Shown: positions 48,414 to 57,514 of the stretch, piece after piece
Position numbering within the stretch: position 1 is the first letter of the stretch
Layout of the letters: each line of letters starts with the position of its first letter
From: JAUIAI01 sp963732405
GTDB lineage: Bacteria > Pseudomonadota > Gammaproteobacteria > Burkholderiales > Burkholderiaceae_E
Direction of reading: 5' to 3'
Length of the DNA: 64,000 nt
NCBI GenBank assembly: GCA_963732405.1
Contig: CAVSZG010000001.1
Span: forward strand, 682,001-746,000
Translations under genes and position numbers: made by a program
Notes under the pieces: generated by a model
What the model saw: the letters and a program-made list of their open reading frames with translations, nothing else
What the model was told of the DNA's origin: nothing
Database searches by the model: none

Positions 48414-49115
48414 ATGAATTTGTCTCGCGAACTGTTGGAGAATGAGTACTTTCAGAAGCTGGCGCTGACCAGCACGAATCCGAATCGTCCGGCGCCCCTG
48501 ACCCGCGATCAAATGGCCCAGTCACTGGCGCAAACCCTGTCGTGCCGACCGGCCGGCGCGCCGGTCTGGATCTTCGGCTATGGCTCGCTGATCTGGAACC
48601 CCTTGTTCGAGTTCGAAGAGCAAGCACTCGTAACCCTGCATGGCTACCGTCGGCGGTTCTGTCTGAAAACGGAACTCAGTCGCGGTACCCCTGAATTTCC
48701 GGGGCTTGTGCTCGGGCTGGAGCCGGGCGGATCATGTCGTGGAGTCACCTACCGCCTCCCATCCGATACGCTGGATCGGGAACTGCAATTGTTGTGGCGC
48801 CGTGAAATGGTCACCGGCGCCTATCAACCACGCTGGGTGACACTTCGCGATCAGCAAAAGCGATCGATCACCGGCTTGGCGTTCGTGATGAATCTGAATT
48901 ACCCCTTCTATGCGCCAGGCCTGAGCGACGAACAGACCGCACAGGTGCTGGCCCATGCGCACGGACCGCTGGGAAGCTGCGCCGAGTACCTGTTCAATAC
49001 GCATACCGGTCTGACCGCCCATGGCATCATTGACGCCCATTTGCACAAGCTGGTCGAACGCGTGCGCGAGTTGCAGGACAACGCCAGCGCGACGACATCG
49101 GCGCGCAAGGCCTGA
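48414..49115 (+). CDS. ChaC-type gamma-glutamylcyclotransferase
   Basis: A 233-residue cytosolic enzyme likely cleaving glutathione to 5-oxoproline and Cys-Gly. The signature glycine loop is WIFGYGSLIWNP near residue 50. LHGYRRRFC and PGLVLGLEPGGSCRGVTYRL are also ChaC hallmarks. The catalytic Glu is expected in the stretch around RREMVTGAY. It lies 35 bases before the dehydratase gene on the same strand. The E. coli ChaC name implied cation transport, but glutathione turnover is now the accepted role. Confidence 0.9.
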   Translation: MNLSRELLENEYFQKLALTSTNPNRPAPLTRDQMAQSLAQTLSCRPAGAPVWIFGYGSLIWNPLFEFEEQALVTLHGYRRRFCLKTELSRGTPEFPGLVLGLEPGGSCRGVTYRLPSDTLDRELQLLWRREMVTGAYQPRWVTLRDQQKRSITGLAFVMNLNYPFYAPGLSDEQTAQVLAHAHGPLGSCAEYLFNTHTGLTAHGIIDAHLHKLVERVRELQDNASATTSARKA

Positions 49116-49150
49116 GGTCTGATCCGCGCCAATTTCTGTCTGAGGTTCTG

Positions 49151-50170
49151 ATGATCACTACCGGTTCGATCAATCATCCCGACAACGCGACCGGCACGTC
49201 GCTTGCGGTGAATTTTGCCGATGTTTGCGCGGGGGCCGAGCGGATCCGCGCGCACGCCCTGCGTACGCCGGTGCTCACCTCGAGCGCGGCCAATGCGGCA
49301 ACCGGTGCATCGATCTACTTCAAGTGCGAAAACCTGCAGCGTATCGGCGCATTCAAGTTCCGCGGTGCCTGCAACGCCTTGGCACGCATGAGCGAGGCGC
49401 AGCGGCGACGTGGTGTCATTGCCTATTCATCAGGCAATCATGCCCAGGCCATTGCCCTGGCGGGCAAGCTGCTCGACTGCCCCACGACCATCGTCATGCC
49501 CTCTGACGCACCACCGATGAAGCTGGCCAACACCCGCAGTCATGGTGCAACCGTGATCCTGTACGATCGTTACACCGAAGACCGCGACGAGATTGCCCGC
49601 ACGCTGGCGCAACGCGACGGCCTGACCGTGATACCGCCCTTCGATCATCCCGATGTGATTGCCGGTCAGGGTACCGCCGCGCTTGAATTGCTCGACGAAA
49701 CCGGACCGCTGGACCTGCTGTTTGTCTGTCTGGGCGGCGGTGGGCTGATTTCCGGCTGCGCGCTTGTCGCTCATGCGATGGCTCCCCGATGCGAGGTGAT
49801 CGGGGTCGAGCCCGAGGCGGGTAACGATGTCCAGCGATCGATCGCCGACGGACGGCGGGTTGCGATCGAGGTGCCCAGAACGATCGCCGATGGCGCCCAG
49901 ACCTGCCAGGTGGGGGCCCTGACGTTTCCGATCATTCAGCGTTATGTGAGCGCAGTCGTTACGGTCAGTGATGCCGCACTGGTGCGCACCATGCGCTGGT
50001 TCGGCGAAGCCATGAAACTGATTGTCGAACCCACCGGGTGTCTGGCGGCGGCGGCCGTCCTGGAGAAGATCGTTCCGGTGGCCGGCAAACGGGTCGGTGT
50101 CATCGTCAGTGGTGGCAATATCGATCTGTCCCGATACACTGAGCTGATGGGCGATCAGGCCTATGCATGA
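49151..50170 (+). CDS. PLP-dependent threonine/serine ammonia-lyase family protein
   Basis: A 339-residue fold-type II PLP enzyme. The lysine that binds PLP is in GAFKFRGACNAL. The phosphate loop is CLGGGGLISGCAL, and the Asn-containing loop is SSGNHAQAIALAG. Without an ACT domain it resembles the catabolic threonine dehydratase or serine racemase group (threo-3-hydroxyaspartate dehydratase is another option). It sits in a plus-strand run with the ChaC and NudC genes (gaps of 35 and 21 bases). Confidence 0.88.
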   Translation: MITTGSINHPDNATGTSLAVNFADVCAGAERIRAHALRTPVLTSSAANAATGASIYFKCENLQRIGAFKFRGACNALARMSEAQRRRGVIAYSSGNHAQAIALAGKLLDCPTTIVMPSDAPPMKLANTRSHGATVILYDRYTEDRDEIARTLAQRDGLTVIPPFDHPDVIAGQGTAALELLDETGPLDLLFVCLGGGGLISGCALVAHAMAPRCEVIGVEPEAGNDVQRSIADGRRVAIEVPRTIADGAQTCQVGALTFPIIQRYVSAVVTVSDAALVRTMRWFGEAMKLIVEPTGCLAAAAVLEKIVPVAGKRVGVIVSGGNIDLSRYTELMGDQAYA

Positions 50171-50191
50171 TCTTGAGCGAATGAACCAACC

Positions 50192-51028
50192 ATGTTGACC
50201 AGCCCCGACGATTTTGAAGGCGCGCTGTCGTTGCAGCTTCATGACGACACCATCGTTCATCTGTTCGTGCGTGACGCGCTGGTCCAATCCCTCGATCAGC
50301 CCGGCGGCATTCCGTGGCGGGTCTGGCGGGAACTGGGCTTTGTTCCTGGCGGAATCTTTCCGCTGGGCCGACTCGGCGGGCACGAGCATGTGGGTATTTC
50401 GCTGGCCGATGATATCGATGTCGCGCAGATGCCCCAGGGATTTCGGGCCGGCGGTCTGCGCAGCTGGTTCGGTGTGCTCGATGATGCGAACCTGGCGGTG
50501 GCCATGCGCGCGGTACAGATCATCGAATGGGACCGCACCCATCGCTTCTGCGGGGCTTGTGGCGAACCCACCGTGGCGTCACCAACCGAGCGACTGCGGA
50601 CCTGTCCGCGTTGCAAGCTGGGCGTGTATCCGAGAATCTCACCGGCCATGATGGTGCTGGTCACCCGGGGTCGACAGCTCCTGCTCGGCCGGGGTGTCAA
50701 CTTCCCGGCCGGCTTTTACAGCGCTCTGGCCGGCTTCGTGGAGGCCGGCGAAACGGTTGAACAGACGGTTCATCGCGAGGTGATGGAAGAGGTCGGGCTG
50801 CGAGTGCGCAATCTGCGCTATTTCCGCAGTCAGAGTTGGCCATTCCCGAACTCGCTGATGATTGCCTTCAATGCCGAATACGAGAGCGGCGATCTGCGAT
50901 TCGATCCGGCCGAATTGCTCGATGCCCAATGGTTCGAACCCGAGGCCCTGCCCCGCATGCCGCCACGCTTCAGTATTGCGCGTGCGTTGATCGACGCCAC
51001 CCTGGCCGAACTGGGCACACCTCCATGA
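50192..51028 (+). CDS. nudC: NAD(+) diphosphatase / decapping hydrolase NudC
   Basis: A 278-residue Nudix hydrolase acting on NADH and NAD-capped RNA. A zinc ribbon (FCGACG ... CPRC) precedes the Nudix box GFVEAGETVEQTVHREVMEEVG (starting near residue 182). The NudC-specific motif appears as SQSWPFPNS rather than the usual SQPWPFPxS. Length is a little above E. coli NudC (257). The start is the ATG at 50192; no clear ribosome-binding site is seen. Confidence 0.93.
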   Translation: MLTSPDDFEGALSLQLHDDTIVHLFVRDALVQSLDQPGGIPWRVWRELGFVPGGIFPLGRLGGHEHVGISLADDIDVAQMPQGFRAGGLRSWFGVLDDANLAVAMRAVQIIEWDRTHRFCGACGEPTVASPTERLRTCPRCKLGVYPRISPAMMVLVTRGRQLLLGRGVNFPAGFYSALAGFVEAGETVEQTVHREVMEEVGLRVRNLRYFRSQSWPFPNSLMIAFNAEYESGDLRFDPAELLDAQWFEPEALPRMPPRFSIARALIDATLAELGTPP

Positions 51029-51115
51029 CTGCAGCGCACCGTACACGGTGTCGTTGCACCACGTGCTGAACCCGGATCGATTCGTCTTGTCCGCCAAGCT
51101 TCGGATGCCACACCC

Positions 51116-51760
51116 ATGACCAATAATGTCCCACTCCCATTCGCGCTCGCACACCGGTTCCGCCGCCTCTGCGCCGTGCTTCTATGCCTGGGCCTTGCCC
51201 TGATCGTGGCTTCCTGTGCAACCCAGCCGATTTATTCGTCGGGTCGTCTGGCGAAAATCACACCCAAGGATTTTCTGGAGATCCGCCCCGAGATGGTCGC
51301 CGTGGGTGTCGATCTGGATTCGCGCGTGCCGGCGACACCGAATCGCGGACCCGAGTTGCTGATGGCCGTACTGCCGGTCGATCACGACGCCTGGGAGCCG
51401 GTCGGTGCGCGCATGCGCATGCGACCCATCAACATTGGCAGCGAGTCAGCCGATCCCGCCGCAGGCAAGGCCTTGCGCAGCTGGATGGAGCCTCCCAGCG
51501 GCCGGATTCGCCTCACTTACGTGCTGACCGATGAAAGCAAGGCAGAGTTGACCGAGGTACAGCGCAAATTCGACGACCTGCTCAAACGATTTCCCCCGTC
51601 CTCCGGGAAGAAACTGGCCATCCGGATCTCGGCCGATACCCGGTTTCTGGTGGGCGCGGATCAACAGACGGGCGGCACACGCTTGTTGACGGAACTACAA
51701 CTGACGCCCGCCGAAGGGCCATTCACGCTTTGGGAAGGCCGGATCAACGAAATGCGCTGA
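51116..51760 (+). CDS. Predicted lipoprotein of unknown function
   Basis: A 214-residue protein I cannot assign to a family. After a basic start, a hydrophobic stretch (LLCLGLALIVASC) ends in a lipobox with Cys34. The mature part is about 180 residues with a mix of beta strands and no repeats. It lies 87 bases after nudC and may be expressed separately. It converges on the enoyl-CoA hydratase gene. Confidence 0.75.
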   Translation: MTNNVPLPFALAHRFRRLCAVLLCLGLALIVASCATQPIYSSGRLAKITPKDFLEIRPEMVAVGVDLDSRVPATPNRGPELLMAVLPVDHDAWEPVGARMRMRPINIGSESADPAAGKALRSWMEPPSGRIRLTYVLTDESKAELTEVQRKFDDLLKRFPPSSGKKLAIRISADTRFLVGADQQTGGTRLLTELQLTPAEGPFTLWEGRINEMR

Positions 51761-51783
51761 GCAGGATCGGTTCGGCCTGTGAA

Positions 51784-52617
51784 TCAGGCTGCATCGGCGA
51801 CATCGTCGCCGCTGATCGTAATCGACCCATTGTTCAGCGCCTGTAAGCGGTCGATGGTGGCGGGATCGACCATCAGATCGCAGAACAGGGTGCGCTCGAG
51901 TGCCAGCGCTTCGGTCAGTTCCATGCCTTGCTCAAACTGCCGTACCAACGATTTCACATGCGCCCTGGCGCGTGCCGGTCGCAGCGCAAAGGCGCGTGCG
52001 ATTTCGAGAGCCACCGGCAACACCGGCCCATTCACGACATCATTGACCAGACCATACGAGCGGGCTTCTCGCGGATTGAGCGTATCGCCCATCAGCATCA
52101 GTTCGAGTGCCTTGGCCACGCCCACCAGTCGGACCAGACGTTGCGTGCCGCCCGCCCCAGGAATCAGACCGATATTCACCTCGGGCAGACCAATCTGGTA
52201 GTCGCCAGCCTGCGCCACCCGTAGATCACAGGCCAGAGCCAGTTCATAACCGCCGCCCATGGCCGTGCCGTTGATCGCTGCAATGTAGGTGCAGTCGCTT
52301 TCCTGGATTTCACGCAACGCCCGGTGAATCCCCACCTCGGGAACCGGGCGACGCACATCAAACTTGAGCCCGCGTGCCCGCATCTGCCGCGCGCGGGCCT
52401 CCAGCACGAGCGTGTCATAGTGGCGGATGAACACATCGGGCATTCCGCCAGTGATCACAGCGACACTGATGTCGGCTTCCCGGTGAATGATATCGATGGC
52501 CTGGACCAACTCTTTCTCGGTGTGGTCGTCCATGAATCCATGAGGCGGATTGGTGATGGTCAGCAGCGCGACATGCGCACCACTGACGGTGACGGTGACT
52601 TGGCTGCCGTTGTACAT
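51784..52617 (-). CDS. Enoyl-CoA hydratase/isomerase family protein
   Basis: A 277-residue crotonase-fold enzyme. The oxyanion-hole stretch is AINGTAMGGGYELALACDLRVA near residue 115. The catalytic-Glu region is LPEVNIGLIPGAGGTQRLVRLVG. An insertion near residues 60-105 (YDTLVLEARARQMRARG) is longer than in standard FadB-type hydratases. It probably acts in fatty- or aromatic-acid CoA breakdown. The start at 52617 is set by a strong AAAGGGGAG ribosome-binding site; the in-frame start at 52632 lies within that site. Confidence 0.88.
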   Translation of the reverse strand: MYNGSQVTVTVSGAHVALLTITNPPHGFMDDHTEKELVQAIDIIHREADISVAVITGGMPDVFIRHYDTLVLEARARQMRARGLKFDVRRPVPEVGIHRALREIQESDCTYIAAINGTAMGGGYELALACDLRVAQAGDYQIGLPEVNIGLIPGAGGTQRLVRLVGVAKALELMLMGDTLNPREARSYGLVNDVVNGPVLPVALEIARAFALRPARARAHVKSLVRQFEQGMELTEALALERTLFCDLMVDPATIDRLQALNNGSITISGDDVADAA

Positions 52618-52840
52618 CGCTCCCCTTTCCACGAAGATGACCGATCTTGATCATCGATACCCGACAAAACCGCCTTGACGCGCACTCTACCCGAGTGACA
52701 GACATCGTGACAGTCTCGCATCGATGATCAACTGTCCGATTACATCCTGATACAGCGCCGCCATCAATATTCACGGCCAAGGTCGACCGGTCCGACCTGC
52801 CGCCCGTTATCGGCACACCACGACCCGTCAGGAAACCACC

Positions 52841-53071
52841 GTGAAACGATCGATTCGAACTGTGCTGTCCATTGCCGCACTATCCCTGACCCTGGCATCT
52901 TGCGCGGTCGTGCCACTGGGTTATGTCGGCGCACGCCACGGCGCTGTCGGTGTCGGAGTGGGTGTGATTCCCGGACCTGGTCTGTTCCTGGGTGGGCACA
53001 GTCATCGTTACGGTGGCCGTCATTCCTCACGCAATTACCGACGAGGCCACGGCCATGGTCATCGCTACTGA
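52841..53071 (+). CDS. Small Gly/His-rich lipoprotein
   Basis: A 76-residue predicted lipoprotein starting with GTG and an AGGA ribosome-binding site. The signal peptide ends at lipobox TLASC (Cys21). The mature region is Gly/Val-rich, then becomes His/Arg/Gly-rich (HSHRYGGRHSSRNYRRGHGH, ending HRY). The histidines could bind metal ions. No family is recognised. A shifted frame gives a similar-sized product, but the lipobox supports this one. Confidence 0.6.
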   Translation: MKRSIRTVLSIAALSLTLASCAVVPLGYVGARHGAVGVGVGVIPGPGLFLGGHSHRYGGRHSSRNYRRGHGHGHRY

Positions 53072-53112
53072 ACCGGGCCCTATCCACTGATCGCACAGCT
53101 TCCGTTGCCTGG

Positions 53113-53604
53113 TCAGAAGATCAGTGCGACCACGAAGACTCCGATCGTGATGAAGCTCAACGCAATTTTTAATGCCGTGCCGATGATCATGCCGATCCAG
53201 GTGGCTACACCCACATTACCGGCCCGACGCACATCACTGATCGCCAGGTATTCGCCGATGGCGGCGCCGGCCAGCGGGAAGAACAACAAGCCGAGCAATC
53301 CCGAGAAAACGCCGGCGATGGTGCCGATCGTGGCCCCAATCATCGCCTGACGCGACGCACCAGCGCGTTTGGCGCCCATCATGGCCGCAACATAATCGGT
53401 CACCCAGGCCAGTACCGTCAGGACACCGGCAATGATGACGGTGGTCGAGCCAACCCGCGTGAAATCATCGATCCACGCGCCCAGCAGTACACCGGCGAAC
53501 ACGAGCAAAGTACCTGGCAGGGCCGGCACAATCGTGCCGATGATCCCCGCAATGAACAACAACACGACCGCCACCCACAGTGCAATCAATCCAGCCGTTG
53601 CCAT
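53113..53604 (-). CDS. DUF456 family membrane protein
   Basis: A 163-residue inner-membrane protein with about four to five hydrophobic helices. The family motif is VPALPGTLLVFAGVLLGAW near residue 27, and a Gly-rich repeat (GATIGTIAGVFSGLLGLLFF) lies in the middle. DUF456 proteins have no known activity. It starts 21 bases after the gyrB stop on the same strand and may be read through from it. Confidence 0.88.
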   Translation of the reverse strand: MATAGLIALWVAVVLLFIAGIIGTIVPALPGTLLVFAGVLLGAWIDDFTRVGSTTVIIAGVLTVLAWVTDYVAAMMGAKRAGASRQAMIGATIGTIAGVFSGLLGLLFFPLAGAAIGEYLAISDVRRAGNVGVATWIGMIIGTALKIALSFITIGVFVVALIF

Positions 53605-53625
53605 CGCGAAAGGTCCGATCAGTTG

Positions 53626-56088
53626 TCAGACATCGATGTTACGCGCAACCAGCGCGTACTTTTCGATAAACGCACGACGCGGCTCGACATCATCGCCCAT
53701 CAGGGTGGCGAAAATCTGATCGGCCGCAATCGCGTCGGCAATCTGCACTCTGAGCAGACGTCGCGCACCGGCATCCATGGTCGTGTCCCAGAGTTGATCG
53801 GCGTTCATTTCACCCAGGCCTTTGTAGCGTTGCAGGCTCACGCCCTTTTCCGCTTCACGGCGCAGCCAGTCGATTGCCTGTCTGAAGCTCGTGATCTTGC
53901 GTGAGCGCTGGCGCTCTCCCTCGCCGCGGCGGATCTCACCGCCCTCCCCGATCAGCCCCGTCATGATCTGGGCACCTTCATACAGGGTCTGATAATCGGC
54001 CGACAGCAGAAAGTCGTTGTCGATGATCGAGACCTTGACATTGCCGTGCAACCGTCGCTCGACGCGCAGGCGCCAGGCCTCGGTCTTGTCATCATAACGG
54101 GCACTGGCCGTGGCGACATTGCCGCTGCCGGCCGACAAGACATCGAGCCGGCTCTGCAGGTCTGCTGCACTGCGAATGGCGGCCTGCTCGCTGCTCAGGT
54201 CTGGCGCATAGCCGTTCAACATTTCGCGCAAGGTTTCCGCATCGATGACACGCGCCAGACGATCCACCACGGCTTCGGCGAGCAGATACTTTCTCGCCAG
54301 TTCCGCGAGCGTATCGCCGGTCAGCAATTGCGCATCGGTGCCCGGCAACAACTGAGCGCCGTCCAGTGCATGGCGCAACATGTATTGATCGAGTTCGGTA
54401 TCGTCCTTCAGATAACGCTCATCACGATTGTGCTTGATCTTGTAGAGCGGCGGCTGCGCGATATAGATATAACCATGCTCGACCAGGTCGGGCATCTGTC
54501 GATAGAAGAAGGTCAGCAGCAAGGTTCGGATATGACTGCCGTCCACATCAGCATCGGTCATGATGATGATGCGGTGATAACGCAGCTTGCCCACGTCATA
54601 GTCAGGGCCGATGCCGGTACCCAGGGCGGTGATCAGGGTGGCGATCTGCTCGGAGGAAATGAGTTTGTCGAAGCGTGCCTTCTCGACATTGAGCACCTTG
54701 CCGCGCAATGGCAGCACGGCCTGGAACTTACGGTCCCTGCCCTGCTTGGCCGATCCGCCCGCAGAGTCACCCTCGACAATGAATATTTCCGACTGGGCCG
54801 GATCCTTTTCCTGGCAGTCGGCCAGCTTGCCGGGCAGGCCCACGCCATCGAGCAAGCCCTTGCGCCGGGTCATGTCGCGCGCCTTGCGCGCCGCTTCACG
54901 CGCCCTGGCGGCCTCGATCACTTTTGAACAGATGGCCTTGGCATCGTTGGGATTTTCGAGCAGAAACTCCTCGAGCACTCTGGCCACGACATCTTCGACG
55001 GGTGCGCGCACTTCCGAGGACACGAGCTTGTCCTTGGTTTGCGACGAAAACTTGGGCTCGGGCACCTTCACTGACAACACGCAGGTCAATCCTTCGCGCA
55101 TGTCGTCGCCGGTGGGTTCAACCTTGGCCTTCTTGGCGAACTCGTGCTCATCGATATATTTGTTGAGCACGCGAGTCATCGCCGCCCTTAGGCCGGTCAG
55201 ATGGGTACCACCATCGCGTTGCGGAATATTGTTGGTGAAACACAGCACCTGTTCGCCATAGCTGCTGTTCCACTGCATGGCCACGTCAACCGTCACCTCA
55301 AAGCCCAGGTCGGTCAGTTTGCTGCCGGTTGCGGCGAAACAGGTGGGATGGATCAGAGTCTTGTTCTGATTGATGTACTTGACGAACCCTTCCACACCAC
55401 CGGAAAACGCAAAGTCCTCTTCCTTGCCCTGACGCTGATCGATCAGCTTGATGCCCACGCCATGATTGAGAAACGACAGTTCGCGCAGCCGTTTGGCCAG
55501 AATCTCATACTGGAATTCGACCGTACCGAAGGTTTCGGTGGCCGCCATGAAATGAACCTCGGTGCCGCGCTTGTCGGTCTTGCCGATCACCTTCAACGGT
55601 TCGACACGCTCGCCATGACGAAATTCCAGGTAATGGACATTGCCGGCCCGACGCACGGTCAGGCGCAACCAGCTCGACAAGGCGTTCACGACCGAGACGC
55701 CCACACCATGCAGACCGCCTGAAACCTTGTAGCTGTTCTGGTCGAATTTTCCGCCAGCATGCAGCTCGGTCATGACGATTTCGGCCGCCGACCGGCCCTG
55801 TTCGTCCCCGGCATGGATGTCGACCGGTATGCCCCTGCCGTTGTCGGTGACCGATATCGAGTTGTCAGTGTGTACCGTGACGACGATTTCATCACAGTGC
55901 CCGGCCAGCGCTTCATCGATGGCATTGTCCACGACCTCGAACACCATATGATGCAGTCCGGTGCCATCGCCCGTGTCGCCGATATACATGCCCGGGCGCT
56001 TGCGCACGGCTTCCAGGCCCTTGAGCATCTTGATCGATGCCGAACCGTATTCGGCATCGTCATTTACTGGTTGCTGCTGTTCAGTCAT
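53626..56088 (-). CDS. gyrB: DNA gyrase subunit B
   Basis: An 820-residue ATPase subunit of gyrase, which introduces negative supercoils with GyrA. The GHKL ATPase domain starts near EVVDNAIDEALAGHCD. The TOPRIM domain has EGDSAGGSAKQGRDRKFQAVLPLRGK (start near residue 425) and the acidic DADVDGSHI. The C-terminal KRYKGLGEMN-like segment is present as RYKGLGEMNADQLW. Length matches proteobacterial GyrB. recF is missing between dnaN and gyrB, as in many betaproteobacteria. Confidence 0.98.
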   Translation of the reverse strand: MTEQQQPVNDDAEYGSASIKMLKGLEAVRKRPGMYIGDTGDGTGLHHMVFEVVDNAIDEALAGHCDEIVVTVHTDNSISVTDNGRGIPVDIHAGDEQGRSAAEIVMTELHAGGKFDQNSYKVSGGLHGVGVSVVNALSSWLRLTVRRAGNVHYLEFRHGERVEPLKVIGKTDKRGTEVHFMAATETFGTVEFQYEILAKRLRELSFLNHGVGIKLIDQRQGKEEDFAFSGGVEGFVKYINQNKTLIHPTCFAATGSKLTDLGFEVTVDVAMQWNSSYGEQVLCFTNNIPQRDGGTHLTGLRAAMTRVLNKYIDEHEFAKKAKVEPTGDDMREGLTCVLSVKVPEPKFSSQTKDKLVSSEVRAPVEDVVARVLEEFLLENPNDAKAICSKVIEAARAREAARKARDMTRRKGLLDGVGLPGKLADCQEKDPAQSEIFIVEGDSAGGSAKQGRDRKFQAVLPLRGKVLNVEKARFDKLISSEQIATLITALGTGIGPDYDVGKLRYHRIIIMTDADVDGSHIRTLLLTFFYRQMPDLVEHGYIYIAQPPLYKIKHNRDERYLKDDTELDQYMLRHALDGAQLLPGTDAQLLTGDTLAELARKYLLAEAVVDRLARVIDAETLREMLNGYAPDLSSEQAAIRSAADLQSRLDVLSAGSGNVATASARYDDKTEAWRLRVERRLHGNVKVSIIDNDFLLSADYQTLYEGAQIMTGLIGEGGEIRRGEGERQRSRKITSFRQAIDWLRREAEKGVSLQRYKGLGEMNADQLWDTTMDAGARRLLRVQIADAIAADQIFATLMGDDVEPRRAFIEKYALVARNIDV

Positions 56089-56176
56089 TGAAACCGGTTC
56101 CCGCTGGACTTCTTTGCTTCAATCAAAGCTGCTGCCTGCCTGAATCCATGAATTCATGAAAACATGGAATGGCAAT

Positions 56177-57292
56177 TCAGATGCGCATCGGCATGACGAC
56201 GTACTTGAAGCCGGCATCATCGGGGATCGTGACCAATGCACTGCTGTTGGCATCGCCGAAGCCGATCAAGACCTTCTCGGTCTTGAGGTTGTTCAGTGCA
56301 TCCTGCAGGTAGGTCACGTTGAAGCCCACTTCGATGGGCTCGCCGTAGTAATTTGCATCGAGTTCCTCGACCGCCTCTTCCTGCTCACCGTTGGTGATCT
56401 GCAGACGCAGGCTGTCGTCCGACAGCGACAGGCGGATCCCACGGTATTTGTCCGAAGCCAGGATCGAGGCTCTCGCCAACGACCCCACGAGCGATTGCCG
56501 GCCGATCTCGAGCTGATTGCGGTAGCCCTGGGGCACCACGCGGTTGTAGTCGGGGAACTTGCCTTCGACCAGTTTGGAGATCATGGTCACGTCGCCGAAC
56601 TGGAAGCGGATCTGATTGCCCGCAATATCGATCGTGACCGGGTCATCGGTATCGCCCAGCAGCCTCATCAGTTCGATGACGCTCTTGCGTGGGATGATCA
56701 CCTCGTGCGAACCGAGTTCCACGCCCTCGAGCTGGGTTTCGCACAGACATAGCCGATGACCATCGGTGGCGACCACCCGCACGATGGTATTGCTGGTCAC
56801 CAGCAACAGACCGTTCAGGTAATAACGGATGTCCTGGTGGGCCATCGCGAAATGCACCATCTGCAACAAATGGCGCAGCGTGCGCTGGGGTGTGGTGAAG
56901 CTGGCCATGAAGCTGTCACTCACCGTCATGGCCGGAAAATCGTCAGCCGCCATGGTCTGTAGCGAGAACCGGCTCTTGCCAGCCGACAACGATGCCTTGC
57001 GGTTGCTCAGATTCAGACTGACATCCTGCTCGCTCTTGTCTGGCAGGGCACGCAGGATATCCAGCAGCTTTCGAGCCGAGATGGTCGTCGCCTGATTTTC
57101 TGCACCGGATCCGATCTGCGCCGAGGTTTCGATCTGGATTTCGACATCGGTGGCAACGAAGGTCACGGTATCGCCGATCTTGCGCATGAGCACATTGGCG
57201 AGAATGGGCAAGGTATGCCGTTTCTCGACGATGCCGGCGACCGTCTGGAGGGGTTTGAGGATCGCGTCGCGGGTTGCCTTAACAAAAGCCAT
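56177..57292 (-). CDS. dnaN: DNA polymerase III beta sliding clamp
   Basis: A 371-residue clamp subunit that forms the ring tethering the replicative polymerase to DNA. Typical N-terminal sequence is LKPLQTVAGIVEKRHTLPILANVL, and the C-terminal end is YVVMPMRI, part of the binding pocket for clamp partners. It lies between gyrB and dnaA in the standard order. Its leader is preceded by an AT-rich run (57291-57307) that may belong to the origin. Confidence 0.98.
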   Translation of the reverse strand: MAFVKATRDAILKPLQTVAGIVEKRHTLPILANVLMRKIGDTVTFVATDVEIQIETSAQIGSGAENQATTISARKLLDILRALPDKSEQDVSLNLSNRKASLSAGKSRFSLQTMAADDFPAMTVSDSFMASFTTPQRTLRHLLQMVHFAMAHQDIRYYLNGLLLVTSNTIVRVVATDGHRLCLCETQLEGVELGSHEVIIPRKSVIELMRLLGDTDDPVTIDIAGNQIRFQFGDVTMISKLVEGKFPDYNRVVPQGYRNQLEIGRQSLVGSLARASILASDKYRGIRLSLSDDSLRLQITNGEQEEAVEELDANYYGEPIEVGFNVTYLQDALNNLKTEKVLIGFGDANSSALVTIPDDAGFKYVVMPMRI

Positions 57293-57514
57293 TTTTTATA
57301 TATTTACCTGTTGTTCGTTGTTGTACGCCGGCCAACTCTGTGGAGGAAGCGCTCGATGCGCGGATGGACGGGCCTTTCAGACGAATGAACGGTTGTTGAT
57401 GAGCTTGTGCAGCCTGTGGACAAAGTCGAACAAGGTGACGACGAAATGGCCAGGTTCGACACGGACCGATTTTTCAGAGGTAGTTGTTCGACTGTCGCAC
57501 ACGGTTTGTTCACA
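57293..57514. other. Candidate replication origin segment between dnaA and dnaN
   Basis: The gap between dnaA and dnaN holds an AT-rich tract at 57291-57307 and two imperfect DnaA boxes: TGTGGACAA at 57415-57423 (one mismatch to TGTGGATAA) and TTGTTCACA at 57506-57514, which overlaps the dnaA stop. No cluster of perfect boxes is seen, so this is a weak origin call based largely on gene context. Confidence 0.3.

Noticed and set aside
56147..56158. Palindrome CATGAATTCATG between gyrB and dnaN
   Set aside because: Short, AT-balanced and unsupported by any regulator; chance occurrence is likely.
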